16,493 bases of DNA from JANWHZ01 sp035758575 (GCA_035758575.1 DASTXH010000007.1:1-16493), one strand, 5' to 3'. Positions 1 through 6,446 are shown, counted from the first letter of the stretch. Translations and numbers: made by a program. The notes: a model not told the origin generated them from the letters alone.

Positions 1-75
1 ATTTTCGTAGTTCCCGCCAACGAAGCCGCCGAAATCGCCCGCCGAACACAGCTGGCAATCAGACGTCACGCGTAG
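1..75 (+). CDS. 3' end of an unidentified gene (partial)
   Basis: The reading frame is open from base 1 to a TAG at 73-75 and gives 24 residues, beginning IFVVPANEAAEIARR. The composition (Ala/Arg/Glu rich, likely helix at the end) fits the tail of a real protein, but the piece is too short to assign to a family. It could also be a chance open stretch. The gene would start left of the window. Confidence 0.3.
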   Translation: MFVVPANEAAEIARRTQLAIRRHA

Positions 76-103
76 CCGGGGCGTACTCTAGCCTCGGTTC
101 GAT

Positions 104-230
104 ATGGGAGTCACCTTTCCGCTTGGGCAGATTGAACACAGTCGGCACCGCAGCTTGACTAACCTCTGCGTCAACACGCCACTGGATTTATTGCTACCGT
201 CCACAGCCAAAGAAACCGAGCTTTTGGCTC
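104..230 (+). pseudogene. Decayed transposase C-terminal remnant (IS982-like suspected)
   Basis: Frame one (from 104) reads IEHSRHRSLTNLCVN. The next recognisable piece, GFIA (184-195), is in a second frame, and YRPQPKKPSF (195-224) is in a third. Joined, they resemble a DDE transposase C-terminus of the type 'IEHSRHRS..NF.VN...GLIAY..QPKKPS', which I recall from IS982-type elements; the family name is from memory. At least two frameshifts and no N-terminal domain mean it is not functional. No terminal inverted repeats were identified nearby, so the element borders are unknown. Confidence 0.45.
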
Positions 231-365
231 GCTATCTTCAGGGGTGAACCTTATGCCACATGTTTATATCGGGCGCCTGTCTGTAGCTCTATCCAGCCTC
301 ACAAAACGGTGGTTTACTGAGACATAGAAGCGTGTTTCGTCAGAAACTAATCGGGTTGATCGGCG

Positions 366-971
366 CTACTGCAACTGATCACGCGTGGCGCGGTCTATGC
401 CGCCACCCGCAGTGAAGTAACCATCGGCGAGGTAATAGAGCTCCCGCCTATCGTCTTCCGAGTAGTCAGGGTATAGAGCGGATGCGACCCCATGAAATAA
501 ATTGTATCCGTCGATGCCATCTTCTCTTACATCATGGAATGACAATCCTTCGGTAAATGCACCGACGGTAGCTTCTAGCCTCCCGAGTGCTTCCTGCTGG
601 CTTGTTGACAGACCACCTTGCTTATAGTTATCACCGTATACTACTTTTGCCAGCACATTTAATGGATCCATAGGGGCTCGATGCTCTTTCAACTTTCTAA
701 CCATCCACGGGTCTTCATCAATCTCCCAGGCGAGTTGCTCGCATCGCTCAAAGATACTGAGTAGTAACTGCGCTTTCTCTGCATCGCCACCAAGACGGCG
801 CAGCAAGTCCATTTTTCTCGCATCTTTCTCTCGCTGTATAAGTTCAGGCGTCCGTTCTCCACGAAACCGCGCCTCTGCAGCGCTGCTCATTGCAAAGCCC
901 ATCAGTTCCTGTACGAACTGAGCCGTCTCAGGGTTTAAGTTAGGGCCGCGCTGATTGGGAGTCTCGGACAT
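366..971 (-). CDS. Hypothetical protein, 201 aa, soluble, mostly helical
   Basis: I do not recognise the family. The protein is charged and soluble-looking, with no signal peptide or membrane segment. Residues about 14-100 look helical (ETAQFVQELMGFAMSSAAEA, then a basic stretch around KDARKMDLLRRLGG). The C-terminal third is acidic and rich in Tyr and Asp. The ATG at 969-971 is chosen because a strong promoter lies directly upstream (perfect TTGACA, then TATATT) and no Shine-Dalgarno is present, so the message is probably leaderless or nearly so. Stop is TAG. It lies next to transposase debris and alone between short intergenic regions, which fits an accessory gene. Coding is well supported by length and the promoter; function is unknown. 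Confidence 0.65.
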   Translation of the reverse strand: MSETPNQRGPNLNPETAQFVQELMGFAMSSAAEARFRGERTPELIQREKDARKMDLLRRLGGDAEKAQLLLSIFERCEQLAWEIDEDPWMVRKLKEHRAPMDPLNVLAKVVYGDNYKQGGLSTSQQEALGRLEATVGAFTEGLSFHDVREDGIDGYNLFHGVASALYPDYSEDDRRELYYLADGYFTAGGGIDRATRDQLQ

Positions 972-980
972 GTTCTATAT

Positions 981-1010
981 AATATAAAACTATATTGGCG
1001 TAATTGTCAA
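981..1010 (-). promoter_or_regulatory. Sigma70-type promoter of the 201-aa gene
   Basis: On the minus strand a perfect -35 TTGACA (1005-1010) is followed after 18 nt by TATATT (981-986). The ATG follows 9 nt later, so transcription should begin at or just before the start codon. Confidence 0.55.
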
Positions 1011-1185
1011 TGGTGAGGCTCATCCACAAAAAGTTGGTTTTCGGGACGGGCTATGACTGACACTCCCTGCAGTAACTAAGTAGATTGTGTATATGTATAA
1101 AAGCTCGTAGTAAAACTACGTTCTAAAACGTGTATCTGTCATTGATTTTTGAAACATGCATTTTAAATCCCAGTTTTGCTGAAGT

Positions 1186-1395
1186 CTAATTAAACTTGCC
1201 GGATTGTTCGCGCATGCCGATTTCTTTGGCTAGCATGTCGGCGTGGCGCTTTTCGTCTTCCAGGATTTGTTTTAGCGCAGGCACGCTGTGGCATTTGGCA
1301 GCCTCGGCATCTTGTATAAAGTGCCGCTCCAGCCGGGCAATGGTTTCTAGCTTGGTGTGTAGCAGCTTCACAAGGTCATAATTGATATCTTGCAC
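1186..1395 (-). CDS. Small helical protein, 69 aa, ferritin-like features
   Basis: Predicted as two amphipathic helices: residues 4-32 (DLVKLLHTKLETIARLERHF) and 38-63, the second carrying EDEKRHADMLAKEI. An E..H pair in the second helix and a Glu/His-rich first helix recall one half of a ferritin-like or rubrerythrin-like bundle, possibly formed by dimerisation; this is an inference from pattern only. The start is GTG (1393-1395), fixed by a good Shine-Dalgarno, AAGGAG, 7 nt upstream. No signal peptide is seen. The gene stands alone on the minus strand before the PAP2 gene. If it binds metal it could relate to the Fur-family regulator encoded about 1 kb away, but nothing shows that directly. 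Confidence 0.6.
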   Translation of the reverse strand: MQDINYDLVKLLHTKLETIARLERHFIQDAEAAKCHSVPALKQILEDEKRHADMLAKEIGMREQSGKFN

Positions 1396-1480
1396 GATGC
1401 ATCTCCTTACTTATTTTATATAACCACTTTGAATACTGTATGTATGAAAGATTTTTTACGCGCAAAAGGGTTAGCGCGGA

Positions 1481-2002
1481 TCACACGTTAGCGCGTACGC
1501 GGCGGCGCGGACGGTTGGGGTCATCCTTGCCGGATCGCTCGGTCTCTGGGAAGAATTTGCGGCCAACAAAATACACCAGCGCCATGGCAATGCCGGCAAT
1601 AACAAACGAGCCGATGATGTCTACCAGGTGGTGTACGCCGGCAATAACCCGCGACAAGCCAATCACCGCTGCTGCGCCCAGCAGCGCGTAGCCCCATTTT
1701 TTATTGTATTTCAGAACCAAGTAACCCATGAATGACGATAGGAGCGTGTGGTCAGAAGGGAACCCATTGTCGTTGGCGTGCGTAAAATATGTGGTAAAGT
1801 GGCCGACTACAAATGGCCGGGGATTATAAAACAGCTTGCTGCCGATTTTGGCCAAAATGAGTGCCAAAATGCCGCCGATTATAGCCTCTATCACAAAGCG
1901 CTTTTTCAGGCTCATCGTGGGCAGCTTGAAAAAGAAGTACACAACCACCAATCCACAAATGAAAATGAGATATTTTGCGATGAGTGTGTCAATCGTATGC
2001 AT
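1481..2002 (-). CDS. PAP2-family membrane phosphatase (undecaprenyl-diphosphatase-like, BcrC/YbjG type)
   Basis: The 173-aa membrane protein carries the acid-phosphatase motifs: K56 followed by R62-P63 (motif 1), P82-S83-D84-H85 (motif 2), and S117-R118 with H124 and D128 in SRx5HxxxD (motif 3). Hydrophobic segments lie near 8-25, 38-54, 86-98, 104-118 and 128-147; the tail is basic (RPRRRVRANV). In this family the enzyme removes a phosphate from undecaprenyl pyrophosphate at the outer membrane face to recycle the cell-wall lipid carrier, and some members act on other lipid phosphates. HANDNGFPSDH around motif 2 is closest in style to BcrC. The start has no Shine-Dalgarno but an extended -10 (TGC-TAGAAT) ends 6 nt before ATG, suggesting a leaderless message. 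Stop is TGA. Confidence 0.88.
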   Translation of the reverse strand: MHTIDTLIAKYLIFICGLVVVYFFFKLPTMSLKKRFVIEAIIGGILALILAKIGSKLFYNPRPFVVGHFTTYFTHANDNGFPSDHTLLSSFMGYLVLKYNKKWGYALLGAAAVIGLSRVIAGVHHLVDIIGSFVIAGIAMALVYFVGRKFFPETERSGKDDPNRPRRRVRANV

Positions 2003-2008
2003 TATTCC

Positions 2009-2017
2009 ATTCTAGCA
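2009..2017 (-). promoter_or_regulatory. Extended -10 promoter of the PAP2 gene
   Basis: The minus strand reads TGC-TAGAAT and then 6 nt to the ATG at 2002. The TGn element fits an extended -10 promoter needing little -35 contact. It implies a leaderless transcript. Confidence 0.5.
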
Positions 2018-2026
2018 TAAGCCATT

Positions 2027-2035
2027 TGCTACTAT
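2027..2035 (+). promoter_or_regulatory. Extended -10 promoter of the DUF2061 gene
   Basis: The plus strand reads TGC-TACTAT and then 6 nt to the ATG at 2042. It is arranged back-to-back with the matching TGC-TAGAAT promoter of the PAP2 gene only 9 nt away, so the two polymerase sites must overlap and compete. Confidence 0.5.
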
Positions 2036-2041
2036 GGATAT

Positions 2042-2275
2042 ATGCGGTTTCAAGAAACCCGGCGGCGATCCATCGTCAAATCTGTTTCGTTCCGCGTGTT
2101 GGTGGTCGTTTCCGACACAGTGGTTATCTATGCCATTACCCGGCACGTCGGCGCAACCATCGCACTGACTATTGCCACCAACGTGGCCAGTACTATTTTG
2201 TATTTCCTGCACGAGCGCAGCTGGGATGCCATATCATGGGGCAGGCGGCGGGTATATCTAAGCAAAAAGACTTGA
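2042..2275 (+). CDS. DUF2061 small membrane protein
   Basis: The 77-aa protein begins with a basic segment (RRRSIVKSVSFRVLVV), then two hydrophobic helices at about 17-33 and 38-55, then FLHERSWDAISWGRR. The RSIVKS opening and the Y-F-L-H-E-R-W motif are typical of DUF2061, a family of short inner-membrane proteins of unknown function. The ATG is chosen because of the extended -10 box ending 6 nt upstream. The basic N-terminus suggests a cytoplasmic N-terminal end. It ends just before the promoter palindrome of the Fur-type gene. Confidence 0.75.
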   Translation: MRFQETRRRSIVKSVSFRVLVVVSDTVVIYAITRHVGATIALTIATNVASTILYFLHERSWDAISWGRRRVYLSKKT

Positions 2276-2300
2276 TCACTTATTGTAAATAATTTACAAT
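2273..2300 (+). promoter_or_regulatory. Promoter of the Fur-family gene
   Basis: TTGATC (2273-2278), 16 nt, TACAAT (2295-2300), then 6 nt to the ATG at 2307. The predicted start of transcription falls on or next to the A of ATG, so the message is likely leaderless. Confidence 0.5.
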
Positions 2301-2302
2301 AA
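2280..2302 (+). promoter_or_regulatory. Perfect 10-bp inverted repeat, likely Fur/PerR-type operator
   Basis: Arms TTATTGTAAA (2280-2289) and TTTACAATAA (2293-2302) are separated by TAA. The size, AT-richness and TTATTGTAA character fit operators of Fur-superfamily repressors. It covers the -10 box and ends 4 nt before the start codon of a Fur-family gene, so autorepression of the downstream redox operon is the simplest reading. The symmetry is seen directly; the binder is inferred. Confidence 0.7.
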
Positions 2303-2306
2303 GGCT

Positions 2307-2702
2307 ATGTCGACAGAACGGATGACTAAGTATGTGCTGGCTGTGCAGGAGTATATGCACCAGGCAGGGCATGCTACTAATGCGCAGATTTTGGCGCATT
2401 TGCAGCAGGCCTACCCAGAGCTTAGCGCTACTACCGTGCACCGAATAACGGCGCGTATGGTAGAGCGTGGGCAGTTAGACGTGGCGCCTTCGGGCAGCGA
2501 CCAGTCAACGCGGTTCGATGCTAACACGTCGCCGCACGATCATTTCCAGTGCCGCGGATGCGACCGCTTGCGCGATGTCAGCTTGCCGGTGTCGGTGTTC
2601 GAGGCCATGCAGCAGCAGATTGGCGATTGTAAAGTTAGCGGCCGCTTAGTTGTGCAGGGCACCTGTGCGCGCTGTATGGAAAAGGAGAAATGCAATGAGT
2701 AA
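2307..2702 (+). CDS. Fur-family metalloregulator (PerR/Fur/Zur-like)
   Basis: This 131-aa protein has an N-terminal winged helix (about 5-70, with the recognition region near ELSATTVHRITARMVERG) and a C-terminal dimerisation/metal domain. The structural zinc site is complete: C82-x2-C85 and C120-x2-C123. The hinge region has H77-D-H79 for the regulatory metal. In the family, the metal- or peroxide-bound state controls binding to a palindromic operator, and such a palindrome lies directly over this promoter. The gene overlaps the glutaredoxin ATG (2695) and heads a redox operon, which suggests thiol or peroxide stress control, closer to PerR than to iron uptake control. The exact metal cannot be read from sequence. 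Length is slightly short for Fur, normal for PerR-like proteins. Confidence 0.88.
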   Translation: MSTERMTKYVLAVQEYMHQAGHATNAQILAHLQQAYPELSATTVHRITARMVERGQLDVAPSGSDQSTRFDANTSPHDHFQCRGCDRLRDVSLPVSVFEAMQQQIGDCKVSGRLVVQGTCARCMEKEKCNE

Positions 2703-2943
2703 GATAACCGTGTATAGCACTCGGACATGCCCGTATTGCATGATGCTAGCACGCTGGCTGCGCGACCAAAAGATAGATTTTACCGAATATAAGGTAGACG
2801 AAAATCCCTACGCCGCCCAGGTTATGGTAAGCCTCAGCGGCCAGATGGGCGTACCGTTTACTACCATCGAAGATGCCGACGGTACACTTACCAAGGTACT
2901 TGGGTTTGACGTGCCGAAGTTGAAGGCAACACTGGGCGTATGA
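2695..2943 (+). CDS. Glutaredoxin-like thioredoxin-fold protein
   Basis: The start is ATG 2695, which overlaps the regulator's end by 8 nt and follows an AAGGAGAA Shine-Dalgarno. The 82-aa product has a beta strand (KITVYST), the active site C12-P-Y-C15, and the cis-proline loop GVPFT (52-56), the compact layout of glutaredoxin/NrdH/mycoredoxin proteins. It reduces disulfides or mixed disulfides by thiol exchange in the cytoplasm; NrdH-like members feed electrons to ribonucleotide reductase. The next gene (rhodanese) overlaps by ATGA. Co-transcription with a rhodanese and VKOR points to general thiol homeostasis. NrdH versus glutaredoxin cannot be settled here. Confidence 0.88.
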   Translation: MSKITVYSTRTCPYCMMLARWLRDQKIDFTEYKVDENPYAAQVMVSLSGQMGVPFTTIEDADGTLTKVLGFDVPKLKATLGV

Positions 2944-3200
2944 ATAAGCCGATTATTATTGATGTGCGCGAGCCGGCTGAGTATGCCGGCGGCCACTACC
3001 CCGGCGCGTTGAACATTCCGCCCATGCGGCTGATGGGCGATTTGCCCGAGCTGGCCGATACGCCCAAGGACGCGCAAATTATCGTGTACTGCCGTAGCGG
3101 CAGCCGCTCGAACGTGGCTATGCACATTCTGCGTGGGCGCGGCTTTACGGATGTCGTGAACGGCATCAATCAAGACCATGTGGCGGCAAAGTTGCGCTAA
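2940..3200 (+). CDS. Single-domain rhodanese (thiosulfate/sulfane sulfurtransferase-like)
   Basis: The 86-aa protein holds the rhodanese marks in order: IIIDVREPAEYAGGHYPGALNIP (residues 5-27; CH2A-like DVRxxxEYxxGHxxGAxNIP) and the active-site loop C51-R-S-G-S-R-S. Cys51 would carry a persulfide. It is shorter than typical GlpE (about 108 aa) but intact for the minimal fold. The ATG at 2940 overlaps the glutaredoxin stop as ATGA, so translation is probably coupled. Probable role: moving sulfane sulfur or sensing reactive sulfur in the cytoplasm, alongside the glutaredoxin. The substrate cannot be inferred. Confidence 0.88.
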   Translation: MNKPIIIDVREPAEYAGGHYPGALNIPPMRLMGDLPELADTPKDAQIIVYCRSGSRSNVAMHILRGRGFTDVVNGINQDHVAAKLR

Positions 3201-3252
3201 GCCGTTCGTCATCAGTGTGATTGGGGTCACATACGCTTTGTTGTCTGGGGCG

Positions 3253-3258
3253 TAGCAT
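3253..3258 (+). promoter_or_regulatory. Possible -10 box before the VKOR gene
   Basis: TAGCAT ends 7 nt before a GTG at 3266, the same geometry as other leaderless starts in the window. No convincing -35 is visible, so read-through from the rhodanese gene may be the main source of transcript. Confidence 0.3.
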
Positions 3259-3265
3259 AAGAGGC

Positions 3266-3905
3266 GTGGTAACGCACGTATCTGTAGAGGCAGCCGCAGA
3301 GCAAAAGGCCGTCTGGTCGCTGCAGCGGGCATTGCCGTATATCCTGTTTGGCTGCAGCCTGTTTGGTATTGTGGCCTCATTTACGTTGACCTACGACAAA
3401 TTGCAGATTTTGCAAAACCCTGCATACGTGCCCAACTGTAACCTCAGCCCCATCCTCAGCTGCAAGTCCGTTATGGAGACACCGCAGTCCAGCGTGTTCG
3501 GTGTGCCCAATTCTGTGTACGGCTTGGTGGCATTTGGCATGCTCAACATGTTTAGTATTGTGCTTATGGCTGGCGGCCAGGTGCGGCGATGGCTATGGCG
3601 GCTGGTGCAGCTGGGCATTACGGGTGCCATGGCCGGTGTCGCCTATCTTATTTTTGAAAGCGCCTTCCGCCTGCACACTATTTGTCCGTGGTGTTTTGGT
3701 GTGGCTGACCACAATCGCCATGTTTTGGGCGGTAACGGTGCGCAATCTGCGCGAGGGCGTATTTGGCTATCCGCACCGCAGGCTGGGGCATCATGTGGTG
3801 AAGCGGGTAGAGCAGTGCCCTGGCGACCTGCTGGCGGCCGGCTATTTGCTGGTGTTCAGCGTGCTGCTGGTAAAGTTCTGGTACTACTGGAAGACACTGT
3901 TATGA
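3266..3905 (+). pseudogene. VKOR-family thiol oxidase, coding frame broken by one frameshift
   Basis: The first part (to about 3703) gives transmembrane segments near 22-42, 83-103 and 113-131, the outer pair C58-x7-C66 (NLSPILSC), FGVPNSVYG, and the catalytic C140-P-W-C143. After CPWCFGV the frame changes: the next codons of the family, WLTTIAMFWAVTVRNLREG, are read in another frame that runs to a TGA at 3903-3905. The spacing CPWC-xxx-W normal for VKOR is restored by two extra bases in the GGTGTGG stretch near 3699-3706, so a 2-nt deletion (or base-call error) is likely. Intact VKOR oxidises DsbA-type thiols and passes electrons to quinone. The original frame stays open into pyrD and falsely looks like a fusion. 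Start GTG 3266 is preferred over TTG 3221 because of the -10-like box; not certain. Confidence 0.75.
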
Positions 3906-5035
3906 TCCGCCCACTTAGTGCCGCTACTACATTTGTGTACCAGCACGCCATGAAGCCGGTGCTTTTTCGCCTGAAGCCCGATGGCGTGCACAACCGCATG
4001 CTTCGTGCCGGCTCGGTATTGCAGCGCAGCGCGTTTATGCGGGGATTGTTGCGCAGCGTGTGGGCATACGACAACCCGCTGATGTTGTCGCAGACCGTGC
4101 ATGGTATACGCTTCCGCAACCCCGTGGGGCTGTCGGCCGGATTCGACAAAAACTTTGAGCTGCCGCCCATGCTGAAGGCCGTAGGCTTCGGCTTTATGGA
4201 GGGTGGCTCGCTGACCTTCCGGCCGTGTGCGGGCAACCCGCGGCCGTGGTTTTACCGTTTGCCCAAAAGCAAATCCATCGTGGTGTATGCCGGTCTGGCG
4301 AACCAGGGGGTGCGCCAGGTGGTGCGCCGTATACAGTCGTACCCGCCGTCCACATTCCAAAGCTTTCCGCTGAATATCTCGGTGGCCAAAACCAATTCGC
4401 CCGAGGCCTGCAATGACACCGACGCCATTAACGACTACATAGGCAGCCTGCGCGCCATCCAAAAATCTGGTGTGGGCGACATGATTACCCTGAATATTTC
4501 GTGCCCCAACACCTATGGAGGCGAGCCGTTCACTACCCCCGAGCGGCTGGAATGGCTGCTGACCGATGTAGACAAGCTGGCGCTAAAGCAGCCTGTGTTC
4601 ATAAAAATGCCGTCGCATCTGGACTGGCCGGCGTTTGCGTGCCTGCTGAAGGTTGCATCGCGTCATAAGGTTGCCGGGGTAACTATCAGCAACCTGGCAA
4701 AAGACCGCGGCCAGGCCGGGCTGATGGATCCGCTGCCCGACAGCGTAAAGGGCAACCTTAGCGGCAGACCCACATGGGAGCTTAGTAATAACCTTATCCG
4801 CAGAACGTACAAGCAATATGGCGACCGGTTTACCATTATTGGGGTAGGCGGCATATTTTCGGCAGAGGATGCCTATACCAAGATCAAGCTGGGAGCCAGC
4901 CTGGTAGAGCTGGTGACCGGCTTGATCTTCGTAGGCCCGCAGCTGATCGGGCAAATCAACCAAGGCTTGGTGCGCCTGCTGCAGGCCGATGGCTACACCG
5001 ATATCACCCAAGCCATTGGTGTAGATGTAAAGTAG
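3902..5035 (+). CDS. pyrD: Dihydroorotate dehydrogenase, class-2-like
   Basis: The 377-aa enzyme has the N-terminal helical extension of quinone-linked (class 2) enzymes (about 1-60), then GLSAGFDKN (77-84), GNPRPWFYRLP (111-121), NISCPNTYGGEPF (198-210), a lysine in VFIKMP (232-237), TISNLA (261-266), and the FMN phosphate region IIGVGGIFSAEDAYTKIKLGAS (312-333). It oxidises dihydroorotate to orotate in pyrimidine synthesis, with electrons going to membrane quinone. Odd point: Cys201 stands where class 2 normally has the catalytic Ser (NISSPN); Cys is the class-1 base. The ATG at 3902 overlaps the VKOR stop as ATGA, so the two quinone-linked enzymes are coupled. No other pyrimidine gene is nearby. 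It ends 4 nt from a convergent gene with no terminator between. Confidence 0.88.
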   Translation: MIRPLSAATTFVYQHAMKPVLFRLKPDGVHNRMLRAGSVLQRSAFMRGLLRSVWAYDNPLMLSQTVHGIRFRNPVGLSAGFDKNFELPPMLKAVGFGFMEGGSLTFRPCAGNPRPWFYRLPKSKSIVVYAGLANQGVRQVVRRIQSYPPSTFQSFPLNISVAKTNSPEACNDTDAINDYIGSLRAIQKSGVGDMITLNISCPNTYGGEPFTTPERLEWLLTDVDKLALKQPVFIKMPSHLDWPAFACLLKVASRHKVAGVTISNLAKDRGQAGLMDPLPDSVKGNLSGRPTWELSNNLIRRTYKQYGDRFTIIGVGGIFSAEDAYTKIKLGASLVELVTGLIFVGPQLIGQINQGLVRLLQADGYTDITQAIGVDVK

Positions 5036-5039
5036 GCTT

Positions 5040-5435
5040 CTACTGCCGCAAGGTGGCTGCATCCTGAACGCGGGTGAGTTCCCAGTCGCTGGTCTTTACT
5101 TTCATGCTTTGGCCAAAGCCCACGGCCTTGCCCTCCAGCTTGTTGCCATCGTCGCTCAGTATTAGTTGGGCCGCACCATAATAGGCGGCCTCTTTGGCCG
5201 CAGTTTGCGGGGTGTTTTGGCTATGATAGGTCCCCGTCAGAATGCGGCCGTCAATAGAAAACCGTGCGAAGAGGTATAAATTACGCTTGTTGGGGAGTGT
5301 CTCGATAATAAGATGATCGCCTTGCTGGTAGGCTATGCAGTCGTGTTCTACTACGGCAAGTTTTTGCGCGCTACCCATCTGGGCGCTGTACTTGCTGTGC
5401 CACATTCCTGAAAAAGCGTATGTTGCTGGATTCAT
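5040..5435 (-). CDS. Small predicted beta-domain protein, copy 1 (resembles C-terminal domain of XRE regulators)
   Basis: This 131-aa protein has many short beta strands and no membrane segment. Key blocks: YAFSGMWHSKY (6-16), VVEHDCIAYQQGDHLIIETLP (28-48), ARFSIDGRILTGTYHSQNT (57-75), AAYYGAAQLIL (83-93), KLEGKAVGFGQSMKV (99-113), DWELTR (117-122). A second copy (12020-12412) shares all blocks. From memory, the pattern G.W.S.Y ... V.G..ATGTW ... YHGA.QL ... GKWVGFG..F.VN.G.WEL forms the C-terminal domain of many actinobacterial helix-turn-helix regulators, where it may bind a ligand. Here it lacks the DNA-binding part. It is divergent from an HTH/TPR-like regulator, so the pair may be a split version. 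Start ATG 5433-5435 with a weak GGGGA upstream. Function unproven. Confidence 0.7.
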   Translation of the reverse strand: MNPATYAFSGMWHSKYSAQMGSAQKLAVVEHDCIAYQQGDHLIIETLPNKRNLYLFARFSIDGRILTGTYHSQNTPQTAAKEAAYYGAAQLILSDDGNKLEGKAVGFGQSMKVKTSDWELTRVQDAATLRQ

Positions 5436-5471
5436 TCTGTCCCCAATTTTGCACGTATGCTGCCAGGATTC

Positions 5472-5506
5472 TTGACACAGCAGAATTACAACGTACAGTT
5501 AAGTAC
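5472..5506 (+). promoter_or_regulatory. Divergent-region promoter with imperfect palindrome
   Basis: TTGACA (5472-5477), 16 nt, TACAGT (5494-5499) forms a promoter for the HTH gene at 5545 with a leader of about 40 nt. A GTAC-AGTTAA-GTAC imperfect palindrome (5493-5506) covers the -10 region and is a possible operator for that regulator. A second AT-rich box (TATTAT, 5521-5526) lies closer to the gene. Confidence 0.4.
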
Positions 5507-5544
5507 ACAAGCGTGGCGGTTATTATATTGTTGGATACGAAAAA

Positions 5545-6381
5545 ATGTCAAATCTATCTCTGGCACTGCAGAAGTTTTACTCCCGCAAGGGCAACAAGAT
5601 TATCTTTCGGAACGACCAGTCGCTAAACCAACTGGCGCTAGCCATGTGGGAAAAGTTGGGGTTCCAGCAGGTGGATGCAAGTGTGCTGTCGCGGGTTATC
5701 AGCGGCGAGCGCCTGTTGACCCCGGCGCAGCTGCGGGCACTGTGTGAGCTGCTGCAGCTATCCGAGCGCGAGGTAGAGCGCTTGCTGGTGTGCCTGCAGC
5801 GTGACTATAACGCCAAAAACCATCTCGACTTCGACGCCACCTATATCACGCCATCATTCGCCAAAGACATCATAGAAGAGCTTACGCAAAGCGCATTCGA
5901 CATGTTCCACCAGGGCAACTACGATTCGCTGGAAAAGCGGTTTGCACTGGTACGCCAGCTGGCCAATATGTACTTGTCCGATGTCGACCGTAATGTAGCC
6001 ATTGGCGAATCTGTTGGCTTGCATGTATACCTACGTGGCAGGGCGCTTGCGCAAAACTCCAGCCGGGCTGTGACCGAAACAGAGCCTATGTACACCGAGC
6101 TACTTACCATGAGCGAAACCTATAGCAGCACTAAGCTGCGCGGATATGCTGCCGTACTGATGAGCGCAGCGCACTGCGCTGCCGGCGACCGTGCGGCCGA
6201 GGATGCGAAACGAAGCCACTACCAAACGTCCATCCAGTTTGCCAAAGAGGCTGTAGACGTCCTGCCCGCCGGCGACCACGAACGTACCTTCGCCCTCCGC
6301 TCCATGACCGCAAGCGCATATTACTTGGAGGATAGCGAAATAATTCAATATGTTTTAAAACAGCCAGTTCAGGCTAACTAG
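5545..6381 (+). CDS. XRE-like HTH regulator with TPR-like helical C-terminus
   Basis: The 278-aa protein has an N-terminal helix-turn-helix region at about 24-82 (NQLALAMWEKLG, then DASVLSRVISGERLLTPAQL, then LCELLQLSEREVERLL), in which SVLSRVISG is the likely recognition helix and turn. Residues 105-275 are all helical with degenerate 34-residue-like units (DMFHQGNYDSLEKRFALVRQ, YTELLTMSETYSSTKLRGYA, YQTSIQFAKEAVDVLP) that look TPR-like. Size and order match RRNPP-type peptide-sensing regulators, but no paired signal-peptide gene is seen, so that is only a possibility. It is divergent from the small beta-domain gene and leads towards the HEAT and nucleotide-enzyme genes. The start is followed by MSNLSLALQKFYSRKG; no clear Shine-Dalgarno is present. 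Confidence 0.65.
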   Translation: MSNLSLALQKFYSRKGNKIIFRNDQSLNQLALAMWEKLGFQQVDASVLSRVISGERLLTPAQLRALCELLQLSEREVERLLVCLQRDYNAKNHLDFDATYITPSFAKDIIEELTQSAFDMFHQGNYDSLEKRFALVRQLANMYLSDVDRNVAIGESVGLHVYLRGRALAQNSSRAVTETEPMYTELLTMSETYSSTKLRGYAAVLMSAAHCAAGDRAAEDAKRSHYQTSIQFAKEAVDVLPAGDHERTFALRSMTASAYYLEDSEIIQYVLKQPVQAN

Positions 6382-6446
6382 CTGGTTCCTGCAGATGTGT
6401 GGACGGATTGGCTATGCAGCCAACGTTGTTAGTTCAGTATTTATGG

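Noticed and set aside
1106..1120. Hairpin CGTAG-TAAAA-CTACG as a terminator for the 69-aa gene
   Set aside because: The stem is only 5 bp and the T-run on the minus strand is short and interrupted; too weak to call.
3221..5035. A single 604-aa VKOR-PyrD fusion protein
   Set aside because: The stretch from about 3706 to 3901 is out of frame for VKOR (a Gly/Ala/Arg-rich read), while the correct VKOR C-terminus is in another frame and ends with a TGA overlapping the pyrD ATG. The fusion is an artefact of the frameshift.
2940..5035. UGA recoded as a sense codon (Gracilibacteria-type code)
   Set aside because: TGA ends glutaredoxin, VKOR, PAP2, the response regulator and other genes at positions that match family lengths or form ATGA overlaps.
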